A DNA stretch of 64,000 nucleotides from G963677085 sp963677085 (lineage in GTDB: Bacteria; Planctomycetota; Planctomycetia; Pirellulales; Thermoguttaceae). Positions 52,062-61,835 of the stretch are shown piece after piece (position 1 is the first letter of the stretch; every line of letters begins with the position of its first letter). The notes under the pieces are model-generated. The model was not told where the DNA came from. It saw nothing but the letters and a program-made list of their open reading frames with translations, and searched no databases. Made by a program: the position numbers and the translations under genes. The stretch lies in assembly GCA_963677085.2 (NCBI GenBank), contig CAXXFH010000003.1, positions 744,001 through 808,000 of the forward strand. The letters are read 5' to 3'.

Positions 52062-52868
52062 ATGAGACGTGTGGGGTTTCTTCTGCTCGTGATTGTCTTC
52101 GCATCAGTCCGGCCCGCGGGTGCGATGACCATTGTCGCCTTCGGCGATTCGACGACAGCACCTCGTTCTGGTGCAAGCGAGGTTTATGCCGATATCCTTC
52201 GAAACGAACTGCCCGACTATGGCATTGCAGCCGATGTGATCAACGCAGGAGTCAGCGGCAACACCACGAACCACGCCATCGCTCGTATGTCGGCTGACGT
52301 TCGCGAGCAAGACCCCGACTTGGTCATCATCCAGTTCGGAATCAACGACTCCATGGTTGACGCTTGGAGCGGGGCAACCACGTCGCGCGTTTCGTTGTCG
52401 ACCTATCGAGATAATCTGATCTCGATGGTAAGGACGTTACAGGCCGACGGCGCAGAAATCATCTTGATGACGGCTAACGCCATGGCTTGGACGGACACAT
52501 TGCGGGAGTACTATGGAGGGCCACCTTACAATGAAGCGTCTCCCTACGACACCGATGATCCGATAGGACTAAACGTCACCTTGGTCGATTACGTTCAGGC
52601 CACACGCGAGATCGCCGCGCAGGAGCAGACCGGGTTGGTCGATGTCTATCAGATGTATCTTGACTACGAAGCGGTTCCCGGGCAGAGTCTCGCCGACCTG
52701 CTGCTTGACGGGATGCATCCGAACGACCGGGGGCACCGCTTAGTTGGCGATGCTTTGTTGTCGGCTATCGTCCCAGTACCCGAACCGGCCGCACCAGGTC
52801 TATTGCTGTCCGGATTGGTCCTCGCTGCCTTGCTGAAAATGGCGGCCAGCAGTCGAGTTTCTTATTGA
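52062..52868 (+). CDS. SGNH/GDSL hydrolase with a PEP-CTERM tail
   Basis: A 268-residue protein with a signal peptide (1-21). VAFGDST (Ser30 nucleophile), VSGNTTN (the N of SGNH), QFGINDS and LLDGMHPNDRGHRL (D and H) are the SGNH blocks. The C-terminus VPVPEPAAPGLLLSGLVLAA is a PEP-CTERM signal. Such enzymes are often esterases that remove acetyl groups from sugars. It is highly similar to the C-terminal half of the next gene, for instance GINDSMVDAW compared with GINDSMVDVW, so the two arose by duplication. Confidence 0.9.
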   Translation: MRRVGFLLLVIVFASVRPAGAMTIVAFGDSTTAPRSGASEVYADILRNELPDYGIAADVINAGVSGNTTNHAIARMSADVREQDPDLVIIQFGINDSMVDAWSGATTSRVSLSTYRDNLISMVRTLQADGAEIILMTANAMAWTDTLREYYGGPPYNEASPYDTDDPIGLNVTLVDYVQATREIAAQEQTGLVDVYQMYLDYEAVPGQSLADLLLDGMHPNDRGHRLVGDALLSAIVPVPEPAAPGLLLSGLVLAALLKMAASSRVSY

Positions 52869-52924
52869 TTGTATGTTGCGTTCGTCTGTTTAACACCTTT
52901 CCTGCTCCTCTAGGATAACACACC

Positions 52925-54718
52925 ATGTATCTAACGAAACAACAGTGCCCGTCTTTGGTCATTGCCACGGGAGTACTTCTGTTAGCAGCAGCTGTTGGTG
53001 TTGCCGATCCCATCGAATTGCACCCGAAAGGTGCGGCCTTATCCTTCGCCCATCAAGGCCCCTTCGTTACTACCAGCGACGGCGGCATACTCGCTGCCGG
53101 AGAATCCGATGCGCTGATCAGTAACGATGACGGCAAAACTTGGACGAGTTATCCCTTGTTCAGCGACAACAAGAAATACCTCGCACGCGGTGAAAGGGCG
53201 ATCTTGAAACTGCACGATGGCACTGTCGTTCTGGCATGGATGAACGAACGCGAGCGACACGCCGGAGGGCCGTGGGGGAAGGGTGGAACGCTGGAAGCAT
53301 CCCAGTGGGTGCTTCCGGTTTACGTCAGCCGCAGCCGCGACGATGGCCGCACTTGGTCGGAGCCGATCAAGCTCCAGGACAGCTGGTGTGGTGCTATTCG
53401 TTCGATGATCGAGACGAAAAGTGGGCGTATTGTGTTGGTCAGCCAGAAGGTGATTCCCTGGCGTCACGTTACGTTGACATATGTCTCCGACGACCAGGGA
53501 AAAACCTGGAAGGCCAGTAAGTTAATCGACATTGATGGCGAGAACGGTGGCGACCACAGCGGCACAATGGAGGCAACAGTAGCCGAGTTGGCCGATGGGC
53601 GTGTCTACATGCTAATTCGGACCACCAAGGGATGGTTCTGGGAGGCATTCTCTTCCGACGGTGGCTTGACTTGGCAGGGATTGACGAAGTCGCAGATCCG
53701 ATCGAGTACTTGCTGTGGAACCCTGGCCCGTTTGGCCAGCGGCCGGCTCGTTCTACTTTGGAATCGGCCCACCGTGGACGATCCTGGCAACATCCACAGC
53801 CGAGAGGAGCTTTCGTGTGCCTTTTCGGAAGACGACGCGAAGACCTGGTCCACGCCCGTGGTCCTTTCACGCCGACAATTACAGTCGGGAGAGAAGTACT
53901 ATATGGCACGGCAATCGTATCCTTATCTTTACGAACACCGGCCGGGTGAGCTCTGGATTACGACAATGCAAGGGAACCTTCGCATGAAGATATCCGAGGC
54001 CGATCTCGTGAAACAAACGGCAGCGCTCGCCCAAGAAAACCGTCTGTGTATCGTAGCGTTTGGTACTTCGGGGACCGCTCGCCGAGTCGGTGTTAGGAAC
54101 GTTTACGCAGATCTTCTTCGCGCGGAATTGCCCCAATGCGGCGTGCCCGTCCGGGTTATCAACCAAGGCATCCCGGGCAACAACACGAACGACGCCCTAA
54201 AACGGTTTGATACCGACGTTATGGTCCATCACGCCGACGTCGTGATTATTCTTTTCGGCATCAACGATTCGATGGTCGACGTTTGGAAAGGAGCCACCGA
54301 ACCGCGGGTAGCGTTGGATACCTATCGCAGGAATCTAACGACCATGGTCCGGCGGCTCAAGGACGCCAAGACCATGCCCATCCTGGTAACGCCGGCGGCA
54401 ATGCAATGGACGGAGCGGCTGAAGGAATACTACGCCGGACCACCCTATCACATGGACTCGCCTTACGATGCGGCTGATCCGATGGGCCTTAACGCCACCC
54501 TGGCTGACTACGTTCAGGCAATGCGCGACGTGGCCCAACAACAGCAGATCACATTGGCCGACCAGTACCAGCAATTCCTGGCGTACGACGCTGTAGACGG
54601 CCAAGACTTGGCGGATTTACTACTCGATGGAATGCACCCTAACGACAAGGGGCATCGCGTGCTTGCAGATGCACTGTTGCCAATCATTCGGACGGCGGTG
54701 AATACTCCGAAGAAATAG
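52925..54718 (+). CDS. Sialidase-like (BNR) and SGNH hydrolase fusion
   Basis: A 597-residue secreted protein (signal about 1-27). The N-terminal half (about 35-360) is a six-bladed sialidase-like propeller with five clear Asp-boxes: SNDDGKTW (66-73), SRDDGRTW, SDDQGKTW, SSDGGLTW and SEDDAKTW. The C-terminal half (375-590) is an SGNH hydrolase: VAFGTSGTA has Ser382 where the usual GDS is GTS, GNNTND is the Asn block, and LLDGMHPNDKGH supplies Asp and His. The pair suggests glycan cleavage with de-esterification in one enzyme. The SGNH part is a paralog of the preceding gene. Confidence 0.88.
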   Translation: MYLTKQQCPSLVIATGVLLLAAAVGVADPIELHPKGAALSFAHQGPFVTTSDGGILAAGESDALISNDDGKTWTSYPLFSDNKKYLARGERAILKLHDGTVVLAWMNERERHAGGPWGKGGTLEASQWVLPVYVSRSRDDGRTWSEPIKLQDSWCGAIRSMIETKSGRIVLVSQKVIPWRHVTLTYVSDDQGKTWKASKLIDIDGENGGDHSGTMEATVAELADGRVYMLIRTTKGWFWEAFSSDGGLTWQGLTKSQIRSSTCCGTLARLASGRLVLLWNRPTVDDPGNIHSREELSCAFSEDDAKTWSTPVVLSRRQLQSGEKYYMARQSYPYLYEHRPGELWITTMQGNLRMKISEADLVKQTAALAQENRLCIVAFGTSGTARRVGVRNVYADLLRAELPQCGVPVRVINQGIPGNNTNDALKRFDTDVMVHHADVVIILFGINDSMVDVWKGATEPRVALDTYRRNLTTMVRRLKDAKTMPILVTPAAMQWTERLKEYYAGPPYHMDSPYDAADPMGLNATLADYVQAMRDVAQQQQITLADQYQQFLAYDAVDGQDLADLLLDGMHPNDKGHRVLADALLPIIRTAVNTPKK

Positions 54719-54897
54719 GTCACACTGCCTGCCTCAGGCGTTAACGTCGAATCATCCTCGGCCATCTATGGCGCGTTGGTACCGCACTTGTTGGCATGCA
54801 TTGACTTTCGTCGGCAGCGATTTGTGTGGGCAGCCAGCGAGTGTCAATCCAGGCGGCACGTCGACGATGGACAAACACCCCAAATGGGAGGATTATT

Positions 54898-56058
54898 ATG
54901 CAACGCCAGGCGCGGTGCTTTCGAGGACTTGTCGTGTCTCTTCTGGGCATTGTATCGTGGACTGTCGGCCATGGTTTGGTTCATGCACAAACGAATATCA
55001 AATTGGAGCCGAGGGTCGAAAACCATACTGCGTGGTACAATGTTGAGCAATGGGGTGTCGAGGGACGCGGCTGGAACGATACGAAGCGTTACTTCGATCG
55101 GTTGCCGGCTAAGGCCGAGGGCAAAGTCCGCGGTCCGGTCTGGAAGCTGAGTCATCACAGTACGGGCATGTCCGTGTTGTTCAGGACCGATGCCACCCAG
55201 TTGTGGGTTCGTTACCGTTTACTTTCCCAAGCGTTAGACATGCCACACATGCCGGCCTCGGGAGTCAGTGGTCTGGATCTGTACGCCCGCGACGAACAAA
55301 ATCGCTGGCGTTGGGTGGCGGTTAATGGTCCGACCAATTCCGAGGACACGGTCCAACTGGTAAGCGGCCTGCCGTCTGAATTGCGCGAATACCGGATCTA
55401 CTTGCCGTTGTACAACGGTGTCGAATTCCTGGAGATAGGCGTACCTGAGGCCTCCCATTTCATACCGGTCCCTCCCCGCACAACAAAACCTCTCGTTTTC
55501 TACGGAACGTCGATCTGCCACGGTGGATGCGCTTCCCGACCGGGGATGGCCTGGGTGAACATCGCGAGCCGAAAGCTTGATCGGCCCGGGATCAACCTGG
55601 GTTTTGGCGGTAATGGGACCATGGACGGTTCGGTTGGCGGACTGCTGGTTGAGCTCGACGCGGCCGCCTATGTGATCGACTGCCTTCCGAACATGGATGC
55701 TCGGATGGTTGCAGAACGGGCTGTCCCGTTGGTGCATCAGATTCGAGCGGTTCGACCCGAAACGCCAATTCTCCTAGTCGAAGACCGTTTCTACACCGAC
55801 GGATGGATTCGGTCTGGCCGCCGCAGACACAACGAAGCCAACCACGCCGAGTTGCACAAAGCTTACGAGCAATTGATCGCTGACGGCGTAAAGCGACTTT
55901 TTTATGTTTCGGCAAACGATCTGTTGGGCGACGACAATGACGCCACTGTCGATGGATCACATCCCACGGACCTAGGGATGATGCGTCAGGCCGAAACGAT
56001 TGTGGCTGTATTGAGACAGGCACTTGACGATTCGGGGCGTACTTCCAGTAGCAAGTGA
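54898..56058 (+). CDS. GxDLY-type SGNH hydrolase
   Basis: A 386-residue secreted protein with GGGAGG before the ATG. The N-terminal domain has SGVSGLDLYARDE, matching the GxDLY domain named for its motif. The catalytic part follows: FYGTSICHGGCASRPGMAWV (Ser), NLGFGGNGTMDG (Gly/Asn), VDGSHPTDLGMMRQAE (Asp/His). Proteins with this order are sugar O-acetyl or other carbohydrate esterases. It is the last gene of the SGNH operon, 179 bases from the previous stop. Confidence 0.88.
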   Translation: MQRQARCFRGLVVSLLGIVSWTVGHGLVHAQTNIKLEPRVENHTAWYNVEQWGVEGRGWNDTKRYFDRLPAKAEGKVRGPVWKLSHHSTGMSVLFRTDATQLWVRYRLLSQALDMPHMPASGVSGLDLYARDEQNRWRWVAVNGPTNSEDTVQLVSGLPSELREYRIYLPLYNGVEFLEIGVPEASHFIPVPPRTTKPLVFYGTSICHGGCASRPGMAWVNIASRKLDRPGINLGFGGNGTMDGSVGGLLVELDAAAYVIDCLPNMDARMVAERAVPLVHQIRAVRPETPILLVEDRFYTDGWIRSGRRRHNEANHAELHKAYEQLIADGVKRLFYVSANDLLGDDNDATVDGSHPTDLGMMRQAETIVAVLRQALDDSGRTSSSK

Positions 56059-56341
56059 CCTGCTCTTTTTTGTCCGGCCGCGCAGATCTGTCTATTTTAT
56101 CGTCACTCGCGAACCAATAGCGGCGCCTCCCCTGCCAAGCCAGTGCCAACAGTCGCGCATCACGCGTGTACCAATATTTCACCGACGAACGGAACGGAGA
56201 TTCGCCCCCCACGCTACCTTCCGTGCATACCACCTCAACACCCCACCAAGCGTTTGTTTAGTCAGGGTTTCAGGGAATGACGAAGTGTGAGACTTCTTTC
56301 GAGGTAGGGTTGATTTCTTAACGACGAAAGGAGCAAGCGGT

Positions 56342-56505
56342 ATGGGTGAGCGATCGGAATTATCGATTTCTCAGCGCCGAGAGGTTGTCCTAATGTCGTT
56401 GCGTCGGGAGGAGCCGGCGGCGAAGTCGATGACGAAGCAGCCGGTGACGATCCCCGTCGACGTTGGATTCTCACCGAACTCTAGAAGCATGGTCGGCTTC
56501 GCACT
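56342..56505 (+). pseudogene. Mosaic of transposase and winged-helix remnants
   Basis: From 56342, MGERSELSISQRREVVLMSL then RREEPAA resembles the first residues of an IS3-type transposase OrfA. At 56428-56505 another frame reads DDEAAGDDPRRRWILTEL, stop, KHGRLR, matching the ASEDPRGRWILAELKKHGWL part of the broken gene at 31432. Both pieces are fragments. A GAAAGGAG site remains before the ATG. The stretch from 56059 to the aldolase stop has no intact gene. Confidence 0.55.
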
Positions 56506-56515
56506 TGTGCCTACT

Positions 56516-57433
56516 TCATTGCGCATCCAATTCGTGAAGGAGTGCCTCGATCTGGTTGCGCTGTTCGCCAGACAGAGGACAGAATGGCTCGGCCATGCGA
56601 TCCTGGCAAATTCCGCGGAGTGCCAGGGCGCACTTGATGCCTTGCAGCGAGGCTGTAGAACCGCTGCCGACTGTATAAATCCGTCGCTGGATGCTCATCG
56701 TTTGTTCGAGTTGCTCAATGCGCTGTTGGTCGTCCACCGTGGCCGCTTCGTACAGATCTACCAGTAGCTGGGGCGAAAGGTTCGCGCCGGCCAATACGCC
56801 GCCGTCGCCACCGGCCCGGATCGTGTCGACCAGCAGGTGCTCGAACCCGACCAACAGCGACCAGTCGGAACGTTGCCGTGTGACTTGCCGGACGGCCACG
56901 AAATAGTCCAACTGCCGCGAACTATCCTTCAGGCCAACAATTCGAGTTTCGTCGAGCAATTCGCGTACGGTTTCCGGCTCGAAGCTCACCTTGGTCATCG
57001 CGGGCATGTTATACAGAACCAGCGGCAACGGAAGCTCCGCAGCCAAGCTACGCACGTAGTGAATCAGCTCCGGTTGACTCAACGGAAAATAATACGGCGG
57101 GGCCGTGACTACGGCCGTAGCTCCGGCCTCGGCGGCGCATCGGGCCAGAGCGAGCGTTTCCACGATCGACGTATCCGATACGCCTGCCAAGACGGGAAGC
57201 CGGCCGGCAACCTGCGTGCAAACCCGTTTGATCACTTCGCGGCGGAGGCGGTAGCTAAGACTGGGCGCCTCGCCGCTGGTGCCGAGAATGAATAGCCCGT
57301 GAACGCCTCCGCCGATGAGATGTTCAACCAGCCGCCCCAGTCCTTCGACATCGAGCGTATCGCGGTCCTTCAACGGAGTAATCATCGGCGGCACAATGCC
57401 GCGTAGCAGTGTCGATAACGAAAATCTACTCAT
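56516..57433 (-). CDS. DapA-family class I aldolase
   Basis: A 305-residue (beta/alpha)8 aldolase. GTSGEAPSL (51-59) is the carboxylate-binding loop, Y141 (LVLYNMPAMT) and K169 (IVGLKDSS) the catalytic pair. Of the three family members in the window it keeps the standard motifs best. The start overlaps the end of the large secreted hydrolase gene by eight bases, making it the last gene of the five-gene operon. It probably cleaves the keto-deoxy acid made by the enolase-superfamily dehydratase upstream. Confidence 0.92.
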   Translation of the reverse strand: MSRFSLSTLLRGIVPPMITPLKDRDTLDVEGLGRLVEHLIGGGVHGLFILGTSGEAPSLSYRLRREVIKRVCTQVAGRLPVLAGVSDTSIVETLALARCAAEAGATAVVTAPPYYFPLSQPELIHYVRSLAAELPLPLVLYNMPAMTKVSFEPETVRELLDETRIVGLKDSSRQLDYFVAVRQVTRQRSDWSLLVGFEHLLVDTIRAGGDGGVLAGANLSPQLLVDLYEAATVDDQQRIEQLEQTMSIQRRIYTVGSGSTASLQGIKCALALRGICQDRMAEPFCPLSGEQRNQIEALLHELDAQ

Positions 57434-60188
57434 CGGCGGTATTCACTTTGACATCAGGAGTTATGTCGGGCTTGGCGTCATGGGCCACGCTGGCCCGCCA
57501 TCGGGTACGTCGCGTCTTGGCCGCGCTGTTCGCCGCCGCCAACGCTTCTCCTGCATAGAAAACCACAACGGTGTAACATTCGATGCGGGGGACGACTACC
57601 GTAGCCCAACCATTAGAAACCTCGACGGATAACGGCTTGGCTTGACTCGGTTCGGACGCATCGTCGGGGGTGATTGCGACGACCCGGTCCACGGAAAGGC
57701 CGGCCGGCAATCGCACCCGCCAACGACTTCCCTCGACCGGTCGGAATTGGTCGGCTTCCACGTCGATGTTCCCGTTGACCAAGTGCAGCGCGAGCACTTG
57801 TCGGGTGTCGTCCAGCCATAGGTTGGTCCAAACGTCGGCCGGCGCATCGGTCTCTAGCATTCGATCTTCGGCCATTACACGAGCCAACGTGTCCTGCAGA
57901 TCGTTGCTGGTCGTTTGCGCATCGGTTGTGATTTCCGTCGGGGATTGTTCACCGGTTTGTGCATAACGGGTCAAAAGATCCGGTGCAATTTCAATGGTTC
58001 GTTCGCCCCGTGTCACCAGTGTTTGACCGGCAGGACGTGGCACGGCGTCGGCATCGTACAAGGTTGGGCAAGCCACGCTGATGACTCGCCCACCACGTGC
58101 CTGGAACGCCCGCACGGCTTCCCGCTGCGCATCGGTAAAACAGTCGACACCGGGCAACACCAACACTTGGTATCGTGCAAGCCGCTCCAGCGATACGCGA
58201 TCATCGCCCAGCAACGGATGCCACCAACAGTTGACCTCGTAAGGGACATGAGCCTCTTCTAGAAGTCGAGCGCAGGCAACGAACCATTTCTGGTATTGAC
58301 TGGACGAGAGTCCGAACGCTGGGAACTGGCGCCAAGCGTGGGTTGGTAAGGAATAGACCAGGCCGACGTTGGCCACGCGATCGCGCCGCGCGAACAAGGC
58401 GCGATTTTGTTGGACGAAACGGCACAGCCGGGCTTCGGTATCGTAGAACCAACCACTTGCTCCGGGGGCAGTGGCCCACGGCATTGGCACACCGCCGTCA
58501 GCCCAGGCTTGCGAGTCAACCGCGCGGAGCCGACAACGAGCGGCCTGGGAAGCGTGGAACAACGACGACAGACAAAGTAGCACGGGCCGCTGGTACTCGC
58601 CGGCAGCCAAGCCGAGCTTTGTCGTTAGGACTGTGCCAGCTCGTTTTTGCGGGGTCAGGCATCCTGCTTCCGCTTCGGTGAAAGTCATATCGCTGACCTG
58701 CGAAAGCGCAACGGAATAGGGCCTCGACCCTCCGGCCCCCCATTGATTTCCGCAAACGGCAAGCGGATGCTTTGCCACTTGTTTCGCCGTCGCCACTGCG
58801 TCGCGCCAACGATCGATTTGCGAAGCGTAGCTGAACTGAATGTACGCCCGAAGCACCGGATCGGCCAGCACAGCGTCGCGTCCCTTGGCAATTGTCGCTT
58901 GGACGCTCTTAACATACTCGCCAATGTCCAGCAAAGCCGGATCGTCGACACCGGCCGCGTGGAACTGGTCGGCCGTCCAATGCCGCTGCAGCCACTCGCG
59001 AAAGCCGTCTCGACAATCCGGGCAGAAGCAGCCCTTTCCCGGGCAAAGGAACGAAGGAGTACAGATGTTGTCTTGGGAGAGCATCTGTACTTCCGGGGCG
59101 ATTCGCGTCAGTCGCTGTTTGTAGTAAGAATGCCAAACTGGCGCGTTGTGGCACATGTTGTAGCCTGGCCAAAGACGATTGGCATAACCACGAATAATCT
59201 CGCCGTCCAGATTTTTTGCCATGCCCTCGTCGCGGAATCGCTCTACCATGGCATCGTCGGCCGCCAGATGATTGTATTCTTGTTCCCAGTGTCCGCCGCC
59301 TACGGCGATGCCGTGTCGTGTGAAGAATCCGTCCCAGTTCAGGTAGACGCCATTGTGACCGCCAACCACGTCGGGATCGAGCGTTTTGACGAGCAACGGC
59401 CGCTCGTCACCGAGACGCACGGCCGTGCGCGATGCGTTGAAGAGGTTTTGCGGATTCCACCAAGCGTAATCCTTGCGGGTCAAACGGAAGCCTTCGACAA
59501 AATAGAGACATGGCAGCCGCTTGGGCGATTTGGCACGAACGATGCACCGCACCTCGCGCACGGCATCGCTTGCAAACGACACTTGGCCGGGTGCCCAGTC
59601 GCCCGAAATCAACTGCACCGGCGCCTCGGCGAGAACGCGGTCGTTGACGTCCAACACCGTGGCCACGATCTGCAAGTCCGTGTCCTGAGGCGTGCCAAAG
59701 CCTCCGCCTTTGCCAGGCAAATGGACCAAGACTTCAAACATGTACTCGGCATGGGGGTCCACGATAGCTGAGAGGCCGGCGCCGCCCTCCGAGCCTTCCT
59801 GCCGCACGAGCACCGCCCCATTGCCCCGGACACTTCGACTGGTAAGCCAGCGAATGATCGCTTGACGCCAAGGTTGCACTCCGTTTTCCGCCGCCGTGTA
59901 GACACCAGCCTGACAACCGCCGACCGAGGCTGCCGGCATCGCGACCACCAGGGCCTCGTTGATCCAGTCGAGCGACGAATGAGTGTCGAGGGTTTCTTTT
60001 TCCACCGCCCAGCATGGATTCGCAAGCAGTCCCATTGCCAGTAACAACGGCGGAACGACTTGCCAACAATAGAAACGCCGGAAAACATGGCGAAACCGTG
60101 AAACAAGCCCCGGTCTATGCCAACGGCCCCGAGACTGTTTACCGTGTTCGTTTGCCATTTCCGGCATGGTCTTTCTGTTGTCGTGCAT
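57426..60188 (-). CDS. Large secreted glycosidase-like protein (GH42-like)
   Basis: A 920-residue protein. The start at 60188 is supported by a TAATG overlap with the symporter stop; an in-frame extension upstream runs through the symporter gene and is not used. A signal-like segment ends near PCWAVE (about 62). The catalytic part has NGVYLNWDGFFTRHGI, HWEQEYNHLA and CPGKGCFCPDCRDGFREW, which recalls the zinc cluster and barrel of GH42-type beta-galactosidase-like proteins. LVLPGVDCFTDAQREAVRAF resembles the GH42 trimerisation (glutamine-amidotransferase-like) domain. Its substrate is probably a beta-galactoside or related glycan, released for the adjacent symporter; the family is tentative. 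Confidence 0.7.
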   Translation of the reverse strand: MHDNRKTMPEMANEHGKQSRGRWHRPGLVSRFRHVFRRFYCWQVVPPLLLAMGLLANPCWAVEKETLDTHSSLDWINEALVVAMPAASVGGCQAGVYTAAENGVQPWRQAIIRWLTSRSVRGNGAVLVRQEGSEGGAGLSAIVDPHAEYMFEVLVHLPGKGGGFGTPQDTDLQIVATVLDVNDRVLAEAPVQLISGDWAPGQVSFASDAVREVRCIVRAKSPKRLPCLYFVEGFRLTRKDYAWWNPQNLFNASRTAVRLGDERPLLVKTLDPDVVGGHNGVYLNWDGFFTRHGIAVGGGHWEQEYNHLAADDAMVERFRDEGMAKNLDGEIIRGYANRLWPGYNMCHNAPVWHSYYKQRLTRIAPEVQMLSQDNICTPSFLCPGKGCFCPDCRDGFREWLQRHWTADQFHAAGVDDPALLDIGEYVKSVQATIAKGRDAVLADPVLRAYIQFSYASQIDRWRDAVATAKQVAKHPLAVCGNQWGAGGSRPYSVALSQVSDMTFTEAEAGCLTPQKRAGTVLTTKLGLAAGEYQRPVLLCLSSLFHASQAARCRLRAVDSQAWADGGVPMPWATAPGASGWFYDTEARLCRFVQQNRALFARRDRVANVGLVYSLPTHAWRQFPAFGLSSSQYQKWFVACARLLEEAHVPYEVNCWWHPLLGDDRVSLERLARYQVLVLPGVDCFTDAQREAVRAFQARGGRVISVACPTLYDADAVPRPAGQTLVTRGERTIEIAPDLLTRYAQTGEQSPTEITTDAQTTSNDLQDTLARVMAEDRMLETDAPADVWTNLWLDDTRQVLALHLVNGNIDVEADQFRPVEGSRWRVRLPAGLSVDRVVAITPDDASEPSQAKPLSVEVSNGWATVVVPRIECYTVVVFYAGEALAAANSAAKTRRTRWRASVAHDAKPDITPDVKVNTADE

Positions 60189-61693
60189 TATTGCTCCTCG
60201 TCGTATTCGTACCGGGTGGTCCAAGTTAAGCCGGTCAGCGAGGCGACATTCTGGGGTGGCCAGAAGAGGCTGGCGATCCAGCCGAACACGAAGGCCGAAG
60301 TCGCTCCGAGGATCGGGTACCACAAGAAGGAGGTTTGCGTGAACGCGGCCACGGGCAACGTGATCAGTGCGCCGGCAAGCCAGCCGACGACCGCCCCTGG
60401 GGCATTCGCACGGCGCGAAAGCATACCCAACAGGAACAGGCCCAGCAGCGGGCCGCCGATCAGGCCGAAAAGTTTTACCGGCGCTTCGATCAGAGACCCG
60501 AAGCGGCCCGCGGCAAAGGCCAACGACACGATCAACAACCCGTAACCGAGCGTCAGCCAGCGAGCCAGCCGGAGTTGTTCGACTTCGCCGACCTGGGGCT
60601 TCCACAGGCGTTTGTAGAAGTCCACCAAAGTCACCGTCGTAAGCGAATTGATCCCAGACGAGATGGTCGACATGGTAGCCGCAAAGATTCCGGCGATCAA
60701 CAGGCCCGGCAGTCCACGGGGAAGCTCGTTGACAACAAAATAGGGTAGGATCTGGTCGGCCTTGTCGATCTGGCCAGCGGCCAAAGGGTCGGTGCCGCTG
60801 TAGCGATAGAAAGCGAAAAGGACTAACCCCGTGAGATAAAACAGCGACAAAGCCGGCAGCGAGATCACCAACTTCACCCACATCGAGCGGCGCGCGGTTT
60901 TCAAGCTGGTGGCGGTCATGTAGCGCTGGACCGAAACCTGATCGGTTCCCAGGAGCACCAGGTTATGACACGTGCCGCCCAGCAAAATCGACCACACGGT
61001 GATCCGCACGGTCGGATCGAAGCTGAAGTTGAAGTCCAGCCGGCCAGCCTCCCGGGCGATGTCGAAAGCACCCTCCAGCCCGCCGGGGATACCCCACAGC
61101 GCCACGGCCACGACCAGGAGCTGTCCGCCGAAGAGGACGCCGAACTGCATCACATCGCTCCAGATCACCGCCTTCATGCCGCCCAACGTGGTGTACAGCG
61201 TCGTGATGCCGCCGGTGACCAGGATCGAGAGCCACATGGGCATTCCGGTGACGTGCTCCAGGGCCAGGGCCGGGGCGTAGGTGACCACCGAAAGCCAGAG
61301 TACCACGCGGCTGATGAACAGCACCGAAGCCAGCGTGCGCAGGCCGACCGAAAAACGGGCTTCCATGTATTGATAAACACTGTAGTACTTCGCGCGGTAA
61401 AAGAAGGGCATGAAGATGATGTTCAACACCGGCGTGGTGACGAACCCGCTGAGGACGATCAACCAGTAGCCGATCCCGTGGACGTAGACCTCGCTGGGCG
61501 TGCCGAGATAGCTGATGCCGGAGAAGAGACTGGCGAGTACGGTGATCGCAACCACCAGGGGACCCATAGAGCGGCCGGCCAGGAAATAGTCCTTGATCGT
61601 ACGCTGCCCTCGCGAAAAAAACACGCCGATGCCCAGCGAGGCCACCAGGTAGGCTGCGAACATCGCGTAGTCTAACCAACTGAAACGGCCCAT
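60188..61693 (-). CDS. Sodium:solute symporter (SSS/SLC5 family)
   Basis: A 501-residue polytopic membrane protein starting MGRFSWLDYAMFAAYLVASL, with about 13 helices. TIKDYFLAGRSMGPLVVAIT is the SSS motif after helix 1, and LGTPSEVYVHG and GTDQVSVQRYM are typical of sugar-transporting SGLT relatives. It overlaps the large hydrolase gene by one base and lies downstream of the dehydratase gene. It probably imports the sugar or sugar acid that the operon degrades. Confidence 0.92.
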   Translation of the reverse strand: MGRFSWLDYAMFAAYLVASLGIGVFFSRGQRTIKDYFLAGRSMGPLVVAITVLASLFSGISYLGTPSEVYVHGIGYWLIVLSGFVTTPVLNIIFMPFFYRAKYYSVYQYMEARFSVGLRTLASVLFISRVVLWLSVVTYAPALALEHVTGMPMWLSILVTGGITTLYTTLGGMKAVIWSDVMQFGVLFGGQLLVVAVALWGIPGGLEGAFDIAREAGRLDFNFSFDPTVRITVWSILLGGTCHNLVLLGTDQVSVQRYMTATSLKTARRSMWVKLVISLPALSLFYLTGLVLFAFYRYSGTDPLAAGQIDKADQILPYFVVNELPRGLPGLLIAGIFAATMSTISSGINSLTTVTLVDFYKRLWKPQVGEVEQLRLARWLTLGYGLLIVSLAFAAGRFGSLIEAPVKLFGLIGGPLLGLFLLGMLSRRANAPGAVVGWLAGALITLPVAAFTQTSFLWYPILGATSAFVFGWIASLFWPPQNVASLTGLTWTTRYEYDEEQ

Positions 61694-61835
61694 GGATGTC
61701 CTGTTCTTTTTACTGGCGTGTTCACGGTTTCCGCGTGTGTGCCACTGCGTTTATCCCCAGGCACTTCCTCACTGGCCGCGCCAGTGGCACATGAATCCAG
61801 CCCAAGGTACGATCCCCCAATTATGCCCCGCTACA

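Noticed and set aside
57426..60881. A 1151-residue frame starting inside the symporter gene
   Set aside because: The first 231 residues are an out-of-frame reading of the symporter. The TAATG overlap at 60188 gives a natural start.
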